From assembly GCA_039545295.1 (NCBI GenBank), contig BCIK01000011.1, positions 124,001 to 188,000 on the forward strand: a DNA stretch of 64,000 bases, written 5' to 3'. A program made the position numbers and the translations under genes. Source of the stretch: Udeniomyces pyricola. Taxonomy: Eukaryota > Basidiomycota > Tremellomycetes > Cystofilobasidiales > Mrakiaceae. Within the stretch, counting starts at the first letter, position 1. The number at the start of each line of letters is the position of its first letter. The notes under the pieces are model-generated. The model saw only the letters and a list, made by a program, of their open reading frames with translations, did no database searches and was not told where the DNA came from. Below are positions 12,748-24,009 of this stretch, piece by piece.

Positions 12748-15224
12748 CTATTCGAGATACTCCAACCCCAACGCCTCTGCTTCCCTCCTCAACTCCTCCT
12801 TCTCCAATCTGAACCTCTCCTGCTTCGCATAGAATGCCGTCAATGCACCAGCCTGAGACTCTGGAGATAGACCCGATGTGGCTTTAGTGTAGCTCGGCGG
12901 TGAGTGAGCAGGCGGATGTTGAGGAGGCGAGGAGTGGAGATAAGAGGGAACGACGTAGACGTGGTCGTCGTCAGCGGGAGCGTAGTGATGTTGGTATTGA
13001 GGTGAAGGTTGCCGTTGATGATGAGGACGTTGAATAGAAGAGTAAGTTGCACGATCGTCTTCTGGTGCATAGGCGTGAGAGGAAGAGAGGGATCGAGGGT
13101 GGTAGTCGGGATGAGGATGAGAAGAAGAGGCCAGGGCCGGACCAGACAAGTGACGCGGGCGAGGAGCTTGGATGTTAGTCGGAGGAGCAGACCGGTTGTG
13201 TGCGTGGGCAGGAGGAGGCGGAGGCAGCTGGTAGGACAGTTGCTGGGGGTACGGTTCCTGCTCGTAGTGATGTCCTCGGGATGGATCCAACAAGCGGCGG
13301 CGACTTGGAGACGGGTGGGAAGAACGTTGAAGGTTCGGGAGAGGGTAGCGGGGCGTCATGGGCGAGTAAACCTTGCGGACGCGAACCTCCTCGGTATAGT
13401 ACGGCTGATGAGATGGGAACGAGGGAGCATGGTACGGCTCCTCGCCTTGCATGGCCTCAGGAGCGTAAGCTAGCTCATGAGGAGGCGGATGAACATGATG
13501 TCGACTCGGGATAGAGTAGATGGTGCGGGGCACAGGCTTGGGATGTTGCTGACTAAGGTCGTCTTGTCGACCATCTGATGGCTCATAGGCTGGGTGTGGA
13601 AGTTCACGGCCGGCGTGGGTCGGAAGGGAGTGACGAGGACCGGGGTGAGCTGTGGTGTGCTGGTGAATAGATCGCTCGGGATGGGGAGCAGGAAGAGATG
13701 GCTGAGCCTGAGGCGCAAGGGATTGCTGCTGCTGTTGGGGTCGACTGGTGTTGATAGTAAGGTTGACGGTTTTCTTGAGCTTGGCCTTGTCGACTTTGGG
13801 TCGCTTATCCGCGGGTTTGGTGGAGACGGACGGGCCCGATGCCTTTCGTTTGGACTTGGTTGCGACGCGGGTGGAAGGAGCTAATGGGATGATGGTCGTC
13901 GACGCGTCGGCCGGCGCCGGCGCGTCTTCGCTCTCCTCCTCGCCCTCGCTATCCAAATCATCGCTGTCGTCATCGGCATCCAACTCCTCCTCGCCCTTAG
14001 CTGGACCTGCGATCCCAGCAGCGATGATATCCCTCATCCAATCTCGAATCGGCTCGTGTGATCGCTCGTCGACGTAACTTCGGATCTCGTCCATGCGATT
14101 GACAAACGCCGGGTCGACGCTCGGATCGTCTTTCGAGGCGCGATCCATGAGGTTTTTCATCTCGTCATGATTGCCCTGAGCCCAGGTGCGTTCGGCCTCT
14201 GTCCAACCCTGAGAAAGAGAGTGAAGAGACAAGGGAAATGCGGTGTCGTGGGGTAAACAAAGAGGTAAATAAAGTTCGAAGTTGGGGAAGGGAAAGTCAA
14301 ACAAAGGAAAGGATTAAGAAGGCGAAGGCGGAAGGAAGCGGCCGCAGCAGGAACAAGGGGAAAACGCCACCAAGTCGCGTCGGCATCTCTCCGCATTGCA
14401 TCGAACAAAGGCTCGCTTTGTCCTCTTCTCGGCCGGACAAGGGCTCGTGCGAGCTCAAACAAGGTCAGAGAAACGACTCACACTTCTTCTTCGCATGTTG
14501 GTGAACCTGAATTAGTTAGACAAGGGAGCAGATGGAGATATGGCGAACGTCAGGTTCGGGTCGGCAATCTAAATGCGCACAAAGGGGCTCGAGAGTACGC
14601 TAGCGAAGGCATCGGCGAATGCGATCGATCCACTCACCATAGTACTACTGAGTTGACTGCGAGGCTCTTGGCCGCCGCCAGCTCCGCCTTCTCCGCCGTC
14701 GTCGGGAACGGGTGCTCGATATGGTCGAGGAACCAGTCGCGGAGGTGGCGAAAGTTGGCTGGGTGCTCGGCCACGCCGGATTTGGGATTGTTTTTGTTCT
14801 TTAGAGGAACGATGTTTGTGATGACAGGAGACTCAGTGCCAGTAGAAGTGCAGGTAGCTATCACTGGCGGAGAGAGAAGCTCTTGTTCTGAGACATGCAA
14901 GTCAGTCAGTACAACATAGGCGATTCGGACGCTCAAGACTAAGAGTTGTCGTATGATTGGCTTACCCAGCTTTTTATTGAAGTCTTCTGAAGTGTTTCTT
15001 TCAATCTGCTCCAAGCTTTTGAAGGAAGAAGCAAGGACTTCTACTGCACTTGACATCCTCGCCGCTAGTATCTCGTCTTGTTCCTTGAGGTGACCGAGGG
15101 ACTTGGCGGAGGCGATGTCATCTCTTAGAGTGGCAAACATCCTGCCAAAATTGACGGTGTTGCCTTGCGAAGCTGCTTGGAGGAAGGATGGGACGACCGC
15201 GTGAATCCTTTGAGAAATTGACAT
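12748..15224 (-). CDS. HD1: HD1 mating-type homeodomain protein (TALE class)
   Basis: Homeodomain transcription factor of the mating-type HD locus; the family forms heterodimers with HD2 from a compatible mate. Exons: 15224-14966, 14887-14638, 14506-14482 (25 nt) and 14208-12748, giving 664 aa with correct phase. The homeodomain, about residues 129-180, is of the atypical TALE type: LRDWFLDHIEHPFPTTAEKA, then after splicing SVVLWFTNMRRRSGW. The recognition-helix residues W-F-x-N-x-R-R-R appear only once the 25-nt exon is included. N-terminal residues 1-125 form the region that in relatives determines dimerisation specificity. Downstream are an acidic stretch, a likely NLS (KSKRKASG, DKRPKVDKAKLKK) and a long His/Pro/Gln/Ser-rich tail. 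The first intron (78 nt) is a multiple of three with no stop, so an unspliced form would stay open. It diverges from HD2 across 253 bp. Confidence 0.92.
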
Positions 15225-15477
15225 GATGGAGTGTCAGAAGAAATGCGATGATGGTGATGGTTCGAGAGAGAAAAACAGGGATGTGGAGAGTTTGAGCTAA
15301 ATCGTGTAGACTTGAAAGCTTGAACAAAGGGGATAGTGGATTGTCCTTCCCCAAGCTTTGGACCCCAGACTTAGGCCATAAGTCTCATATTTAACATCCA
15401 CCTCCTCGTCTCTCGACTTCCTTCTTCTTCTCCTCTTCCCCCTTTTGCTCCTCTCTTGCAACTTCTTTCTTCTCGGC
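15225..15477. promoter_or_regulatory. Shared divergent promoter of HD1 and HD2
   Basis: Only 253 bp separate the two HD start codons, the head-to-head arrangement characteristic of basidiomycete HD (bE/bW-like) loci. The region must hold both 5' UTRs and both promoters. The HD2 side is C/T-rich from about 15400. No specific operator was recognised. Confidence 0.75.
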
Positions 15478-17622
15478 ATGAACGATCTCCACGAAATTTC
15501 CCGCTTAAGCCGGGTGCTTCAGCAGAGATGTGGCTCCGCTCACGTAACAGATGTTCTCGATACCAACACTATCCCCTCGCTCTCCTTGCCACCTCCACCT
15601 GACATCTCTTCTTAGCTCATCATCCTGGGAGTTCCTATCGCCCTCTCTTTCGAGCTTTGCGGTCTCTTCAAACGACGCGCCAACGATCAAAAAGCAGTCG
15701 TCGAGGCGGAACACGCTCAGAGCGCGCCGAGCCTGGCAACCCTCCGTCAGCCTCAATTGGATCAACAATATTTTTCTTTGTTCGAGAACAAGTATCATGC
15801 TTGGATCTCTACACTCAAAACTGTCCTTTTAGACCACATCACCAAATGTCTCAGTCGAGCTCCAAGCACTATCGCCCAGAGACGGGCGGGCATTTCTAAG
15901 GTGAGTCTCCGCATTTCCGTGGTTTCTTTGCCTGATGATCAAGTAATGACCGACTCTCCTCGCTTCAACGAATTGCCTTCATCCTTCCCTCCGTTTATCC
16001 TGCAGGTAGCCACCCTCATCCTCGCCCGCATCTTCGAAAAGAACTCTTATCCCAACCCTGCTGAGCTCCGAGAGATCGCCAAGCGTCTTGATATTCCCTA
16101 CATGAGGACGCGAGTCTGGGTACGTGAAGGCAGCAGTAGACACTTCCACACACAGGCGCGCTTGTCTTTTCCCCTTTGTTCGAAAGGCGCCCGCCGGTCT
16201 CGGTTTCTGTTTGAATCGCTGACGTCTGATGTGTGACGTTGGTCTTCCATCTTCCGGCGTCTCCTTTTTTTTATCTTCGCATCCCTCAATACTATGCCTT
16301 TTACCTTCACCACATCGCTCATCTACAGTTCCAGAACCGTCGCAACCGTAAATCCCGTGCTAATAAGCAGCCTCTAGCCGAATCCCACCGCGTCCATAAT
16401 GCAACCTCTCACTTCCCCTCCAGCAAGCCCAAGCTGAAAGCCGGCGCTGCTGCCGTGCTCAAAGGCAGGAACCGCTCGACCAAGCCCAAGGAAGTCAGAC
16501 AAGAGCCAGCTGCGCATGCTACAAGCGCCGTCGCCGACCGAGATGGAGACGAGGACATGATGAACGGATCGGACGATGAGGCCTACACTTTCAACAACGT
16601 CTCATTCAACTTCCGTCAACAGCAAGAGCAGCACCAGCACTCCTCTCCCGCCTCTGCACAAGCCGCTCAACAATCACTTTCTGGCTTTTCGCAAGATACC
16701 CCATCCACATCCGCCAGTCCCAGCGGTAGCGCCCAACAGCAGTGGTGGGACTCGCCCATCGATGACATCGCTCCTTCTTCCTGCTCGACCTTGACCGGCA
16801 CCCCTCCTTCGACTGCTCATTACCAGCAGACTTTCCAGCCCCTCGCTTCCACATCTTCATCTGGTGAATCGCTTTCCTTATCGCTTGACTCCTCCTTTTG
16901 ATACGTCTTGCGATACCACCCTTGAGACTTCCTACACATCGTCATACCTTGGCCTCGACGACCCCACCGTTCGCCCACGCCTTATCTCCCGCACATCCTC
17001 TGATGACTCCCATCACTCAACCGCTTCAGATCTCTCCACTCTCTGGTCCATCGCTTCCAATGACCAAGCGCCCGCGTACTCTGGCTTCCAGTGCGCTCCC
17101 GAAGTGAAAGCGGGGGACCTCTCCTTTGCGCTGCCCATCACCTCAGATTTCGCCAACGATGTAGAGCCTTCCAACACCCCCACATCTTACGATTTCCTAT
17201 CTCCTACACCCATCACATCTGATTTCCTTCAATACATCATCTCTACCACCAATGTCGACCTCGGTGCCCTTCAGGACGTCCAGCACGACGACACCGACGA
17301 CTTTTACGATCACACTTACGATGCCTTTTCGGAAGGCCTGGTCTATGCGCCTTTCGACCCTAACCTTCCGTTCCCTTCGATCGACCAACTCGCACCTGAT
17401 GATACGGATTGGACCAGGGCCGTCCTCAACTCTGACGACGAGACGACCCTCGCCGGTCTGGATGTGCCCGGGCACCGAACGCACGACAGCGCCGAGGGAT
17501 CGAGCAGCGAGTACCTCAAGCTCGAAGGGTTCTTGCCGGCGATCGAGCAGCTATTCGCAACGTACGAAACAGGAACTGGAGGGCTAGATTTCACGGTTCC
17601 TGCACCGGCGACGGCATGGTGA
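15478..17622 (+). CDS. HD2: HD2 mating-type homeodomain protein, reading frame broken near 16899 as sequenced
   Basis: Partner of HD1. Exons inferred: 15478-15543, 15616-15900, 16006-16119, and from 16329. The 72-nt first intron removes an in-frame TAG at 15613 and has a CTGAC branch site just before its acceptor. The homeodomain, about residues 118-170, is of typical length: FEKNSYPNPAELREIAKRLD, then RVWFQNRRNRKSR, with W/F split between exons. The basic segment after it may act as NLS. The rest is Ser/Thr/Pro-rich. In the last exon the frame hits TGA at 16899-16901 directly after a TTTT run, while the next frame stays open to a TGA at 17620-17622 with the same style of protein and codon use. 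Either a one-base indel (error or true mutation) or a 166-nt intron (GTGAAT at 16864 to TTCAG at 17029) would join them. Total about 590 aa if joined by removal of one base. Confidence 0.88.
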
Positions 17623-19175
17623 TCGACAGAAGCGCTGGATAGTTGGTATGGTCTTTATCTCGTTCTATCCTTCCCATTCTATCTCTCTCTATCCCTACAC
17701 CCTCCCTGTCCCCTGTTCTTCTGTTCCTCCTTATCTACATCTGTTCTCTCTTATCTCTTGCTCTCATCTCCTCTCGGCATATCTCTGCTATTCCACATAA
17801 CCTAAAAAAAGTTCTTGCATTTGCCCTTCTCAGACCCTTCTCGTTCTCTCCTGTTTCAGCTCGATCTAAAGTATACCCTTCTCCTCTTCTCGTCTCTGCT
17901 CTTACCACTCTCGCTCCTTGCTTTTTGATCCCATCTTCCTCCACTTCCTTTCGCATCTCCATCCTTCTCGGTTTCTTCACCTACACTTCTTCCCCCTCAT
18001 AGACTCAGTCAGTTTTTTCTCTTCTTCTAGCTCTCTTCCAGTTTTGGCTACATGTCACCATCACCGTGTCTGTTCCTTTTTTTTCTTCTCTCCTTGCGGT
18101 TTCTTCCTTCTGTTTCTACTCTTTAAGATCTCTTCCCTCCACATGAACACCTCTCCACTCCCATCCATCCAAACGACCAGCTGGCCGGTCCTCCCCCGTT
18201 CCCTCCATCTCGCCATATACGTACCACTACATAGACCTAGGGTGTTCATGCATCTCTTTCTCGCTTTTCGCTTTGTTTTTTGTTCCATCTCAATCTCATT
18301 CTCGATCTTTGACCTCTTCGTTTTGCTTCTACTTCGTCTTCTTTTTTTTTCCTGCTTCTTGCATTTGTTCTGGTTTTCCTTCCTCCTTGCCTCTTGCCCC
18401 CCCCCCCTTTTTTCCCCTTCGTCTCTCAACGTCCAATCTCTCGATTCTGCTCTTGCTTTTCTTCTTCTTCTTTCTTCTCCCCTCTTTGAATTGTTGGCCC
18501 TTTCCTCTCGCTCTCTCTTTCGATCTGCGCCCAGTTCTCGCTCGATCAATTTTCGCTCTTTCCCCCCCAAATCTCAATGTCAAGAAGAAAAAAAACCCGT
18601 TTCGCATTCCGTTTTTTTTCCCAAGCTTGCGAGATCCCAGAGGAGAGAGATCTCACGTTGGTTGTCTTTTCATGCTTGACTTGTCTCTTTTTCTTTCGCC
18701 TTGCTTATCTTTCGGATCGATCGTGGACCGACCTGCCGCGCTCGCATTTTCGAGCTCGAACAGATCGAGAAAGAGAAGAGTGAGAGAGAGATGAAGGAAA
18801 AAGACGTTTAGATACCCCTTTGTTTCCTTTGTTTCCCAAAAAGGGGAAACCTAAAAAATGGAGAAGAGCAGTAAGAAAATAGAAAAAAAAGAGACAAAGA
18901 AAGAAAAAGAAATGAAACCCCGAGAAAAACAATCCCCCCTCCCCGCTTCGTCCGTTCTCTAAACAACGCTCCGACCTAGATCAACCCTTCCTCCCCTTTG
19001 CCAACACCCTAAAAATGAAATCCCTCCCATCACCCCCCACTCCAACCCCATACGAGACTTGGTCTTTTTTTTGGTGTAATCTAAGAGAAAAAAAAAATTC
19101 GTCCAAGAAAGATAAAGGGGAAGAAGGGAGGGTTTTTTTCGGACACATGCACGTAGGAAAGAATGTTTCATTGCT
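17623..19175. other. Long pyrimidine-skewed convergent intergenic region
   Basis: 1.55 kb between the stops of HD2 and the PDH E2 gene. The + strand is C/T-dominated from about 17650 to 18720, then A/G-dominated to about 19160, switching near 18750. Homopolymer tracts are common. Apparent ORFs here are Leu/Phe/Ser or Arg/Lys/Glu strings caused by the skew. I see no gene; two long 3' UTRs are the simplest reading. Confidence 0.6.
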
Positions 19176-22100
19176 TTAGAGCATGAAAGTGAGGGGCTGC
19201 TCCATGTAGCCCTTGAAGGCCTTCAAGAACCTGGGGTAGAGGAGAAAAGCACAGACGTGGGAGTTTGGAGAAAAAAAAAAAGAAAAAAAGAGGAAATCGA
19301 CCAAGGTCATGGGTTAGTAAATGTGGAAGAGAAAACCTATTTTGGACCCACACGAACTTCCTACGCCAAAAAAAAAAAACACAAGAAAAGAAACAAGGCA
19401 CGAACTTGGCAGCGACGGCTCCATCGACGGTCCTGTGGTCCGAGGTCAACGTAACGTTCATGACCTGGGTCGTCTTGAATCCTCCACCCGACGACGCGGG
19501 CGAGACAGCGACGACCTTGGGGAAGGTCGCGCCGACGGCGAGGATGCACGACTGAGGAGGGTTGATGATGGCGGTGAAGTCGGTGACGCCGAACATGCCG
19601 AGGTTGGAGATGGTGAACGATCCACCCTGTTGTTAAGGAAAAGAAACGATTGAGAGATAAAGGAGTGAAAGATGAGGCGTGAGGAGGATGATCTTAGGAA
19701 AGTGACGGAGAAGGACACGCGACATATGCTTCTTTCCCCCTGCTTTATTCTTCGCCTTCAACCTCCCCCCCCCCCTGTGGTGCCCTCGAAAGAATCGTCC
19801 CAAAAGCAAAAAAAAAAGCAAACGTACCTGGTACTCCTCAGGCTTCAACTTGCCGTCTCGGGCCTTGGCAGCGAGAGACTTGGTCTCAGCAGAGATGGAA
19901 GCGAGACCCTTGGCACCGGCGTCCTTGATGATGGGGGTGATGAGTCCAGTAGGGGTAGCGACGGCGACGCAGATGTCAGCCTTCTTGTAGCTGCAACCAA
20001 AACAAACACAAAAAGGAAAGAGGAGATAACTGTCAGTGTATGGAAAAGGGAGTAGATGGAACGAACAAGAATGAGGGGGGGGGGGGAGGGAGGTGATGGG
20101 AAAAGGGGGGGAAAGAACGTACTGTCGGATGACATCTCCCATCCAAGCCGAGTTCGCCTCAGGGACGTCCTTAAGGGCGAGCGAAGTGGCCTTGACGACT
20201 GCACAAGCACATCAATACGAATTCGAATTCAATCAAGAAATGCCATCAGTATCTCACTTTTCGAGGAACGAGACGCTGAAAACGAAGGAGACCCTGATAC
20301 GAAAAGGATGGATCGGACTGACTGAAGTCGTTGACGGAAAGCTTGACCTTGCCCTCGGAACCGGCACCGTTGAAGAGCTCTCGGAGCTTGATGAGTCGGT
20401 CTGTGGTTGGAAAAAGGCACGGTCCGACATCGACGAAAGCAAAGTCCAAGGTGTCAGAGTCGCGAATGATAAGCAAAGAAAAAGGCACGATCGACGGCTC
20501 GGTGAGCCATCTGTTAAAGAAACGGTTGATGGGGTTCAAGGACTGACCCATGTTGACCTCGACGGTGACAAAGAACGAAGGGATCGACTGAGTGCTCTCC
20601 AAGAGCCTCTTGCCGATGACCTTCCTCATGCTCGAAGTGGGCTTGTCCTCGTAGTCGGCCGAGGACGAGGCGGAGCTCGAAGCGGCAGGGGCCGCCTTGG
20701 ACGACGAAGCAGCAGCAGCAGCAGCGGGCTTGAACTTCTCAACATCAGCCTGGAGGATGACACCGTTGGGGCCGGAAGGCTTGACGTCTCCGAGGGGGAT
20801 ACCCTTCTCGATGGCAATCCTTCGGGCGGCGGGAGTGGCAAAGACTCGGTCTCCCGGGGCGCCGATCTTGGAGGGGTGGGTGATGGCCTTGGCGGGAGTC
20901 TCGGGGGTTCCGACGGCGGTAAGGGGAGCAGGGGTGGTCAAGGGTCCCGACGAAGCGACCGAGGGGTGAGGCTCCTCGGCCTTGGGGGTGTCGGCAGGTC
21001 CGTTCTTAGCAGCCTCGGCCTTAGCAGACTCGGACTTGGGGATGGTCTCAGCGGCGTCACCTCCCTCAGCAGCGAGGGCGTCAGCACCAGAGAGGTCGTC
21101 TCCCTCCTCGGCAACAATGGCGATGAGGCTACCGACGGGGAGACCCTTAGCACCGTCACCAACCTAAAAGAGGGGAGTTAAGGAAGGCCGGAACGGAGAA
21201 AACAAAGGAAAGCATCAGGCAAAGGCTCCCGGGAGGGATGAAAGGAAGGATCCACAAGATGGCCTCACGATGATCTTGGCAAGGATACCGTCCTCAGTGC
21301 TGAAAGGATAGGCAAATTAATTGAGAGCGTCAGTTTGTGAAAACTATATAGCAGGAAAAGCAGCAAAGACAAGGCGCGCCAGAGATCAAAGGAAAGGAAA
21401 CGGCAACAGAGAGGGAGGAAACACTCACGACTCAACATCCATGGTGGCCTTGTCGGTCTCCTACAGGATGGAGAGATTGCCCCAATTCGAGCACAAGCAT
21501 GTCAGCACTAATCTTGACTTGGATAAACCCTCAATGTATGCGGCAGAACACGAGAGCAAGCGCGATCTCGAGCGCGATCCTTAAGAAGCACACCGGTCGG
21601 ATCGCCTCAAATCTCCAGCCAAGGGAGAAAGGCAGCCAACACAAACGACCGTGCCGTCCGTTTCTCATTTCTTGTCCAAGGCAACTAAAGAGCAAGCGAC
21701 TTACGATCTCCAAGAGAACATCACCAGCAGAGAAGGCCTCTCCCTCCTTCTTCTTCCACGAGGCGATACCACCCTCAGTCATGGTGGGCGACATGGCGGG
21801 GAAAGTGTACTTGGCGAGAGCCTCTCGGGGCGCCGAGGTCGACAGGTCTGTTGGGGGAGGACCAGCCAGGACGAGCGCGATGAAGAGGCGAGAAGCGAGC
21901 AAAGAAAAGAGCGAGCTTTGGTCAGTTTTACGTTGTGCAATGATATTGGAACGTGCTTTGGTCTGGTAGAGTCGAGCGAGGCGATGGGGGCGAGGGCAAA
22001 TGAAAAGAAGGATGGGAAGAGGACAATGAAGCTGATGGGGCAAGCCAGAGAGCGGCGTTCTTGGCGGGTCGTGGACGGTGTGGATCGTGCCGATGTAGAC

Positions 22101-22176
22101 TAGAAGAAAGGGACTAACGTCGAACAGCGGTGGATCGGGAGACCGAGGTAGCGAGTCGGGTGGCGGCGCGTTGCAT
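19176..22176 (-). CDS. LAT1: Pyruvate dehydrogenase E2, dihydrolipoamide acetyltransferase (mitochondrial)
   Basis: Core of the mitochondrial pyruvate dehydrogenase complex; transfers acetyl from lipoate to CoA. Ten exons with consistent phase: 22176-22119, 21847-21705, 21460-21429, 21299-21269, 21163-20548, 20400-20323, 20198-20123, 19990-19828, 19626-19406, 19230-19176, giving 490 aa. The start [19 protein letters not shown] is an Arg/Ser-rich mitochondrial presequence. One lipoyl domain (about 29-105) carries the lipoylation lysine in [10 protein letters not shown], near Lys71, in a 32-nt exon. An Ala/Pro/Glu hinge follows, then a peripheral subunit-binding domain ([16 protein letters not shown]) and the acyltransferase domain ending with the active-site [13 protein letters not shown], near residue 464, and MEQPLTFML. 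The single lipoyl domain and this C-terminus fit PDH E2 rather than the 2-oxoglutarate enzyme. Donors GTCAGT and GTTCGT are used. Confidence 0.95.
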
Positions 22177-22823
22177 GTTGAAGGAGAAGGAGAGCGGAGG
22201 TGAGGTGGGAGGAGTGGAAAGGAAACGGAGAGGAGAAGGAGAAGGAGGAGGGGGAGATGAGGGAGAAGGCGAAGGCGAAGGCGACGAGGAGGTTTGGGGC
22301 ACTTGACAATCTTGCTCTTCCGCTCCGTTCACCGCGATCTCACACAAAGTACTCCCTCCCCCTTACCCCACTCCTATACAAGTCATTCATAATAATTATA
22401 TCAGTCGATCTCTCCTCATCATATATATATATCATCCGTTCATCGTATGTCCATCTCTATCATAGTCCCCATATCTTCATCCCATCAGATCAATCAACCC
22501 GTTCGAAGCATATCGTCTCAATTAGCCCGTCATCCTCCACCGCGCTCTCGCATACATTCTCGTCAACAGGAGGCAAAAGAGAACCCACCAAACGCTTGGT
22601 TTCATGCATCATATCATCAGACATTAAGCATCGCACAAAACGAAAACGACGTAGCAACAACTGTACAACGCAACCCATAGAAAGAAAAGAGATCCTACAC
22701 AGCCGAGAGTGCGTATATGAAAAGAGCAATGGATTGTATGCGACCGGAACGGAAAAGGGCAAGGAGAAAGACATCAACTAGCGCAACGGAAGAACAGGGC
22801 AGTGCTCTTGGGTGAGCCGTCGT
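22177..22823. other. Intergenic region between PDH E2 start and NPC2 stop
   Basis: About 650 bp holding the PDH E2 promoter and 5' UTR, and the 3' UTR of the NPC2-like gene. It includes a GA-rich stretch to about 22310 (C/T-rich on the PDH sense strand) and short TATA repeats around 22425. Small ORFs look non-coding. Confidence 0.5.
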
Positions 22824-24009
22824 TTAGTCGAGCTCGTTGAGATCGGGCCTCGATCGGTGGAGGAAGTCTACATAACACGAGAGAAGCAGACAGACAATGT
22901 TAGCAAGACCCTGTAAATCGCGTGAAACAAGCAAGGCGTCGGGGGAACAGTCCATAGTTAGGCAGGAGCATCAACGTACCAATGAAGAGATCCAGGCAGA
23001 CCATGTCCTCATCCTCTGCAGTGAATCCTCGGACCTGAACCTGGAACTTGGCTGAGGAACGTAAGGGGGATAGCAATGCCAAGTTGAAAGGTCAGCGATG
23101 AACCGAACTATCCGGCTCAGACCGAGGAAAGAAGGGCGTGAGTGTTACGAACCCCTGGGAATCTCCTTGGGCAGCTCGACAGTCTGAACAATCTCGTACG
23201 CTCCCGGAGCGACGGGGCATTGGACAGTCGCGTTGGCGTTCTCACTGAGGGAAAAGCATGCGCAAAGTTGAGCCTATCAGCTTCAATGCGGGGAGATCGA
23301 GAGCAAATGGATGCAGATAGCAGACGACAGAGCAACCGATACGCACGCCTCTTCGCAGACGTCGAATCGCTTCTGAAGCAGCTTGATGAGACCGAGCTTG
23401 ACGAGGACATCGGCGTAGGCACCCTCCTATATGCACAATGGAGTGAGAACGAAGACGATTCTATCAGTCAAGCGCGTTGCGGCAAACGCAAGAGATGGGC
23501 GAGAGCACGCACGGTGATCGGATCAATGACGACACCCGAGGCAGTGACGGTCAGGTTCTTTCCTGGCACGGGAGGGTCGGGCGAAATGGCAATCGATCCG
23601 ACCTGGCTGTAAGTGATGAAGAGATCATCAATGCGTCGAGGTCAATACGTTGGTCAATCGCGCGCCGATCGCATTGTAGAAGAGATAACGAGTGAGACGA
23701 ACACGGCATCGGTCGCGGAGCCTGTGGGCCGGAGGGAGCGAAGCGAGAGCGTAATCAGCCGAGAGCACTTGCTTAACCCGCGCATGTCGCCGCACGCAGG
23801 CTACCTCTGGGACTCGTCCAGGACGGAGCAGAAAGGAACTGACCACAGTTGACCCAGTCCCAAGTCTTGCCTTCGGGGAAAGTCTTGGTGCGTGGGGGCG
23901 TGCTCAAGGCGTTGACACCCCAGGCGGCAAGGTCGACGAGGCTGCCAGTGGCGGCGACGGACGGGAGGAGAAAGGCGGCAGTCGAGAGGAGGGTCGTGGG
24001 GAGCAGCAT
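22824..24009 (-). CDS. NPC2: NPC2-type phosphatidylglycerol/phosphatidylinositol transfer protein (ML domain)
   Basis: Secretory/vacuolar lipid-transfer protein with an MD-2-related lipid-recognition (ML) fold; relatives move sterols and phospholipids. Seven exons with correct phase: 24009-23844, 23721-23703 (19 nt), 23606-23513, 23426-23347, 23244-23153, 23051-22980, 22867-22824, giving 188 aa. A signal peptide is clear (MLLPTTLLSTAAFLLPSVAA). Then FPEGKTWDWVNCG, joined by the 19-nt exon to ATDAVQVGSIAISPDPPVPG, EGAYADVLVKLGLIKLL, NANATVQCPVAPGAYEI and AKFQVQVRGFTAEDEDMVC, all matching the fungal PG/PI-TP pattern including the Cys residues. A short acidic tail ends LNELD. It lies head to head with the polyubiquitin gene. 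Confidence 0.92.

Noticed and set aside
15613..15615. In-frame TAG in HD2 suggesting a pseudogene
   Set aside because: It coincides exactly with the acceptor of a well-formed 72-nt intron with a CTGAC branch site.
17918..18679. A 253-codon + strand frame rich in Phe/Leu/Ser and opposite frames rich in Arg/Lys/Glu
   Set aside because: Produced by extreme pyrimidine skew in a convergent intergenic region; no domain, splice or start context.
20093..21181. A 362-codon open frame on the + strand
   Set aside because: It is antisense to the well-supported exons of PDH E2; its Gly/Ser/Arg/Leu-rich product is a codon-bias shadow.
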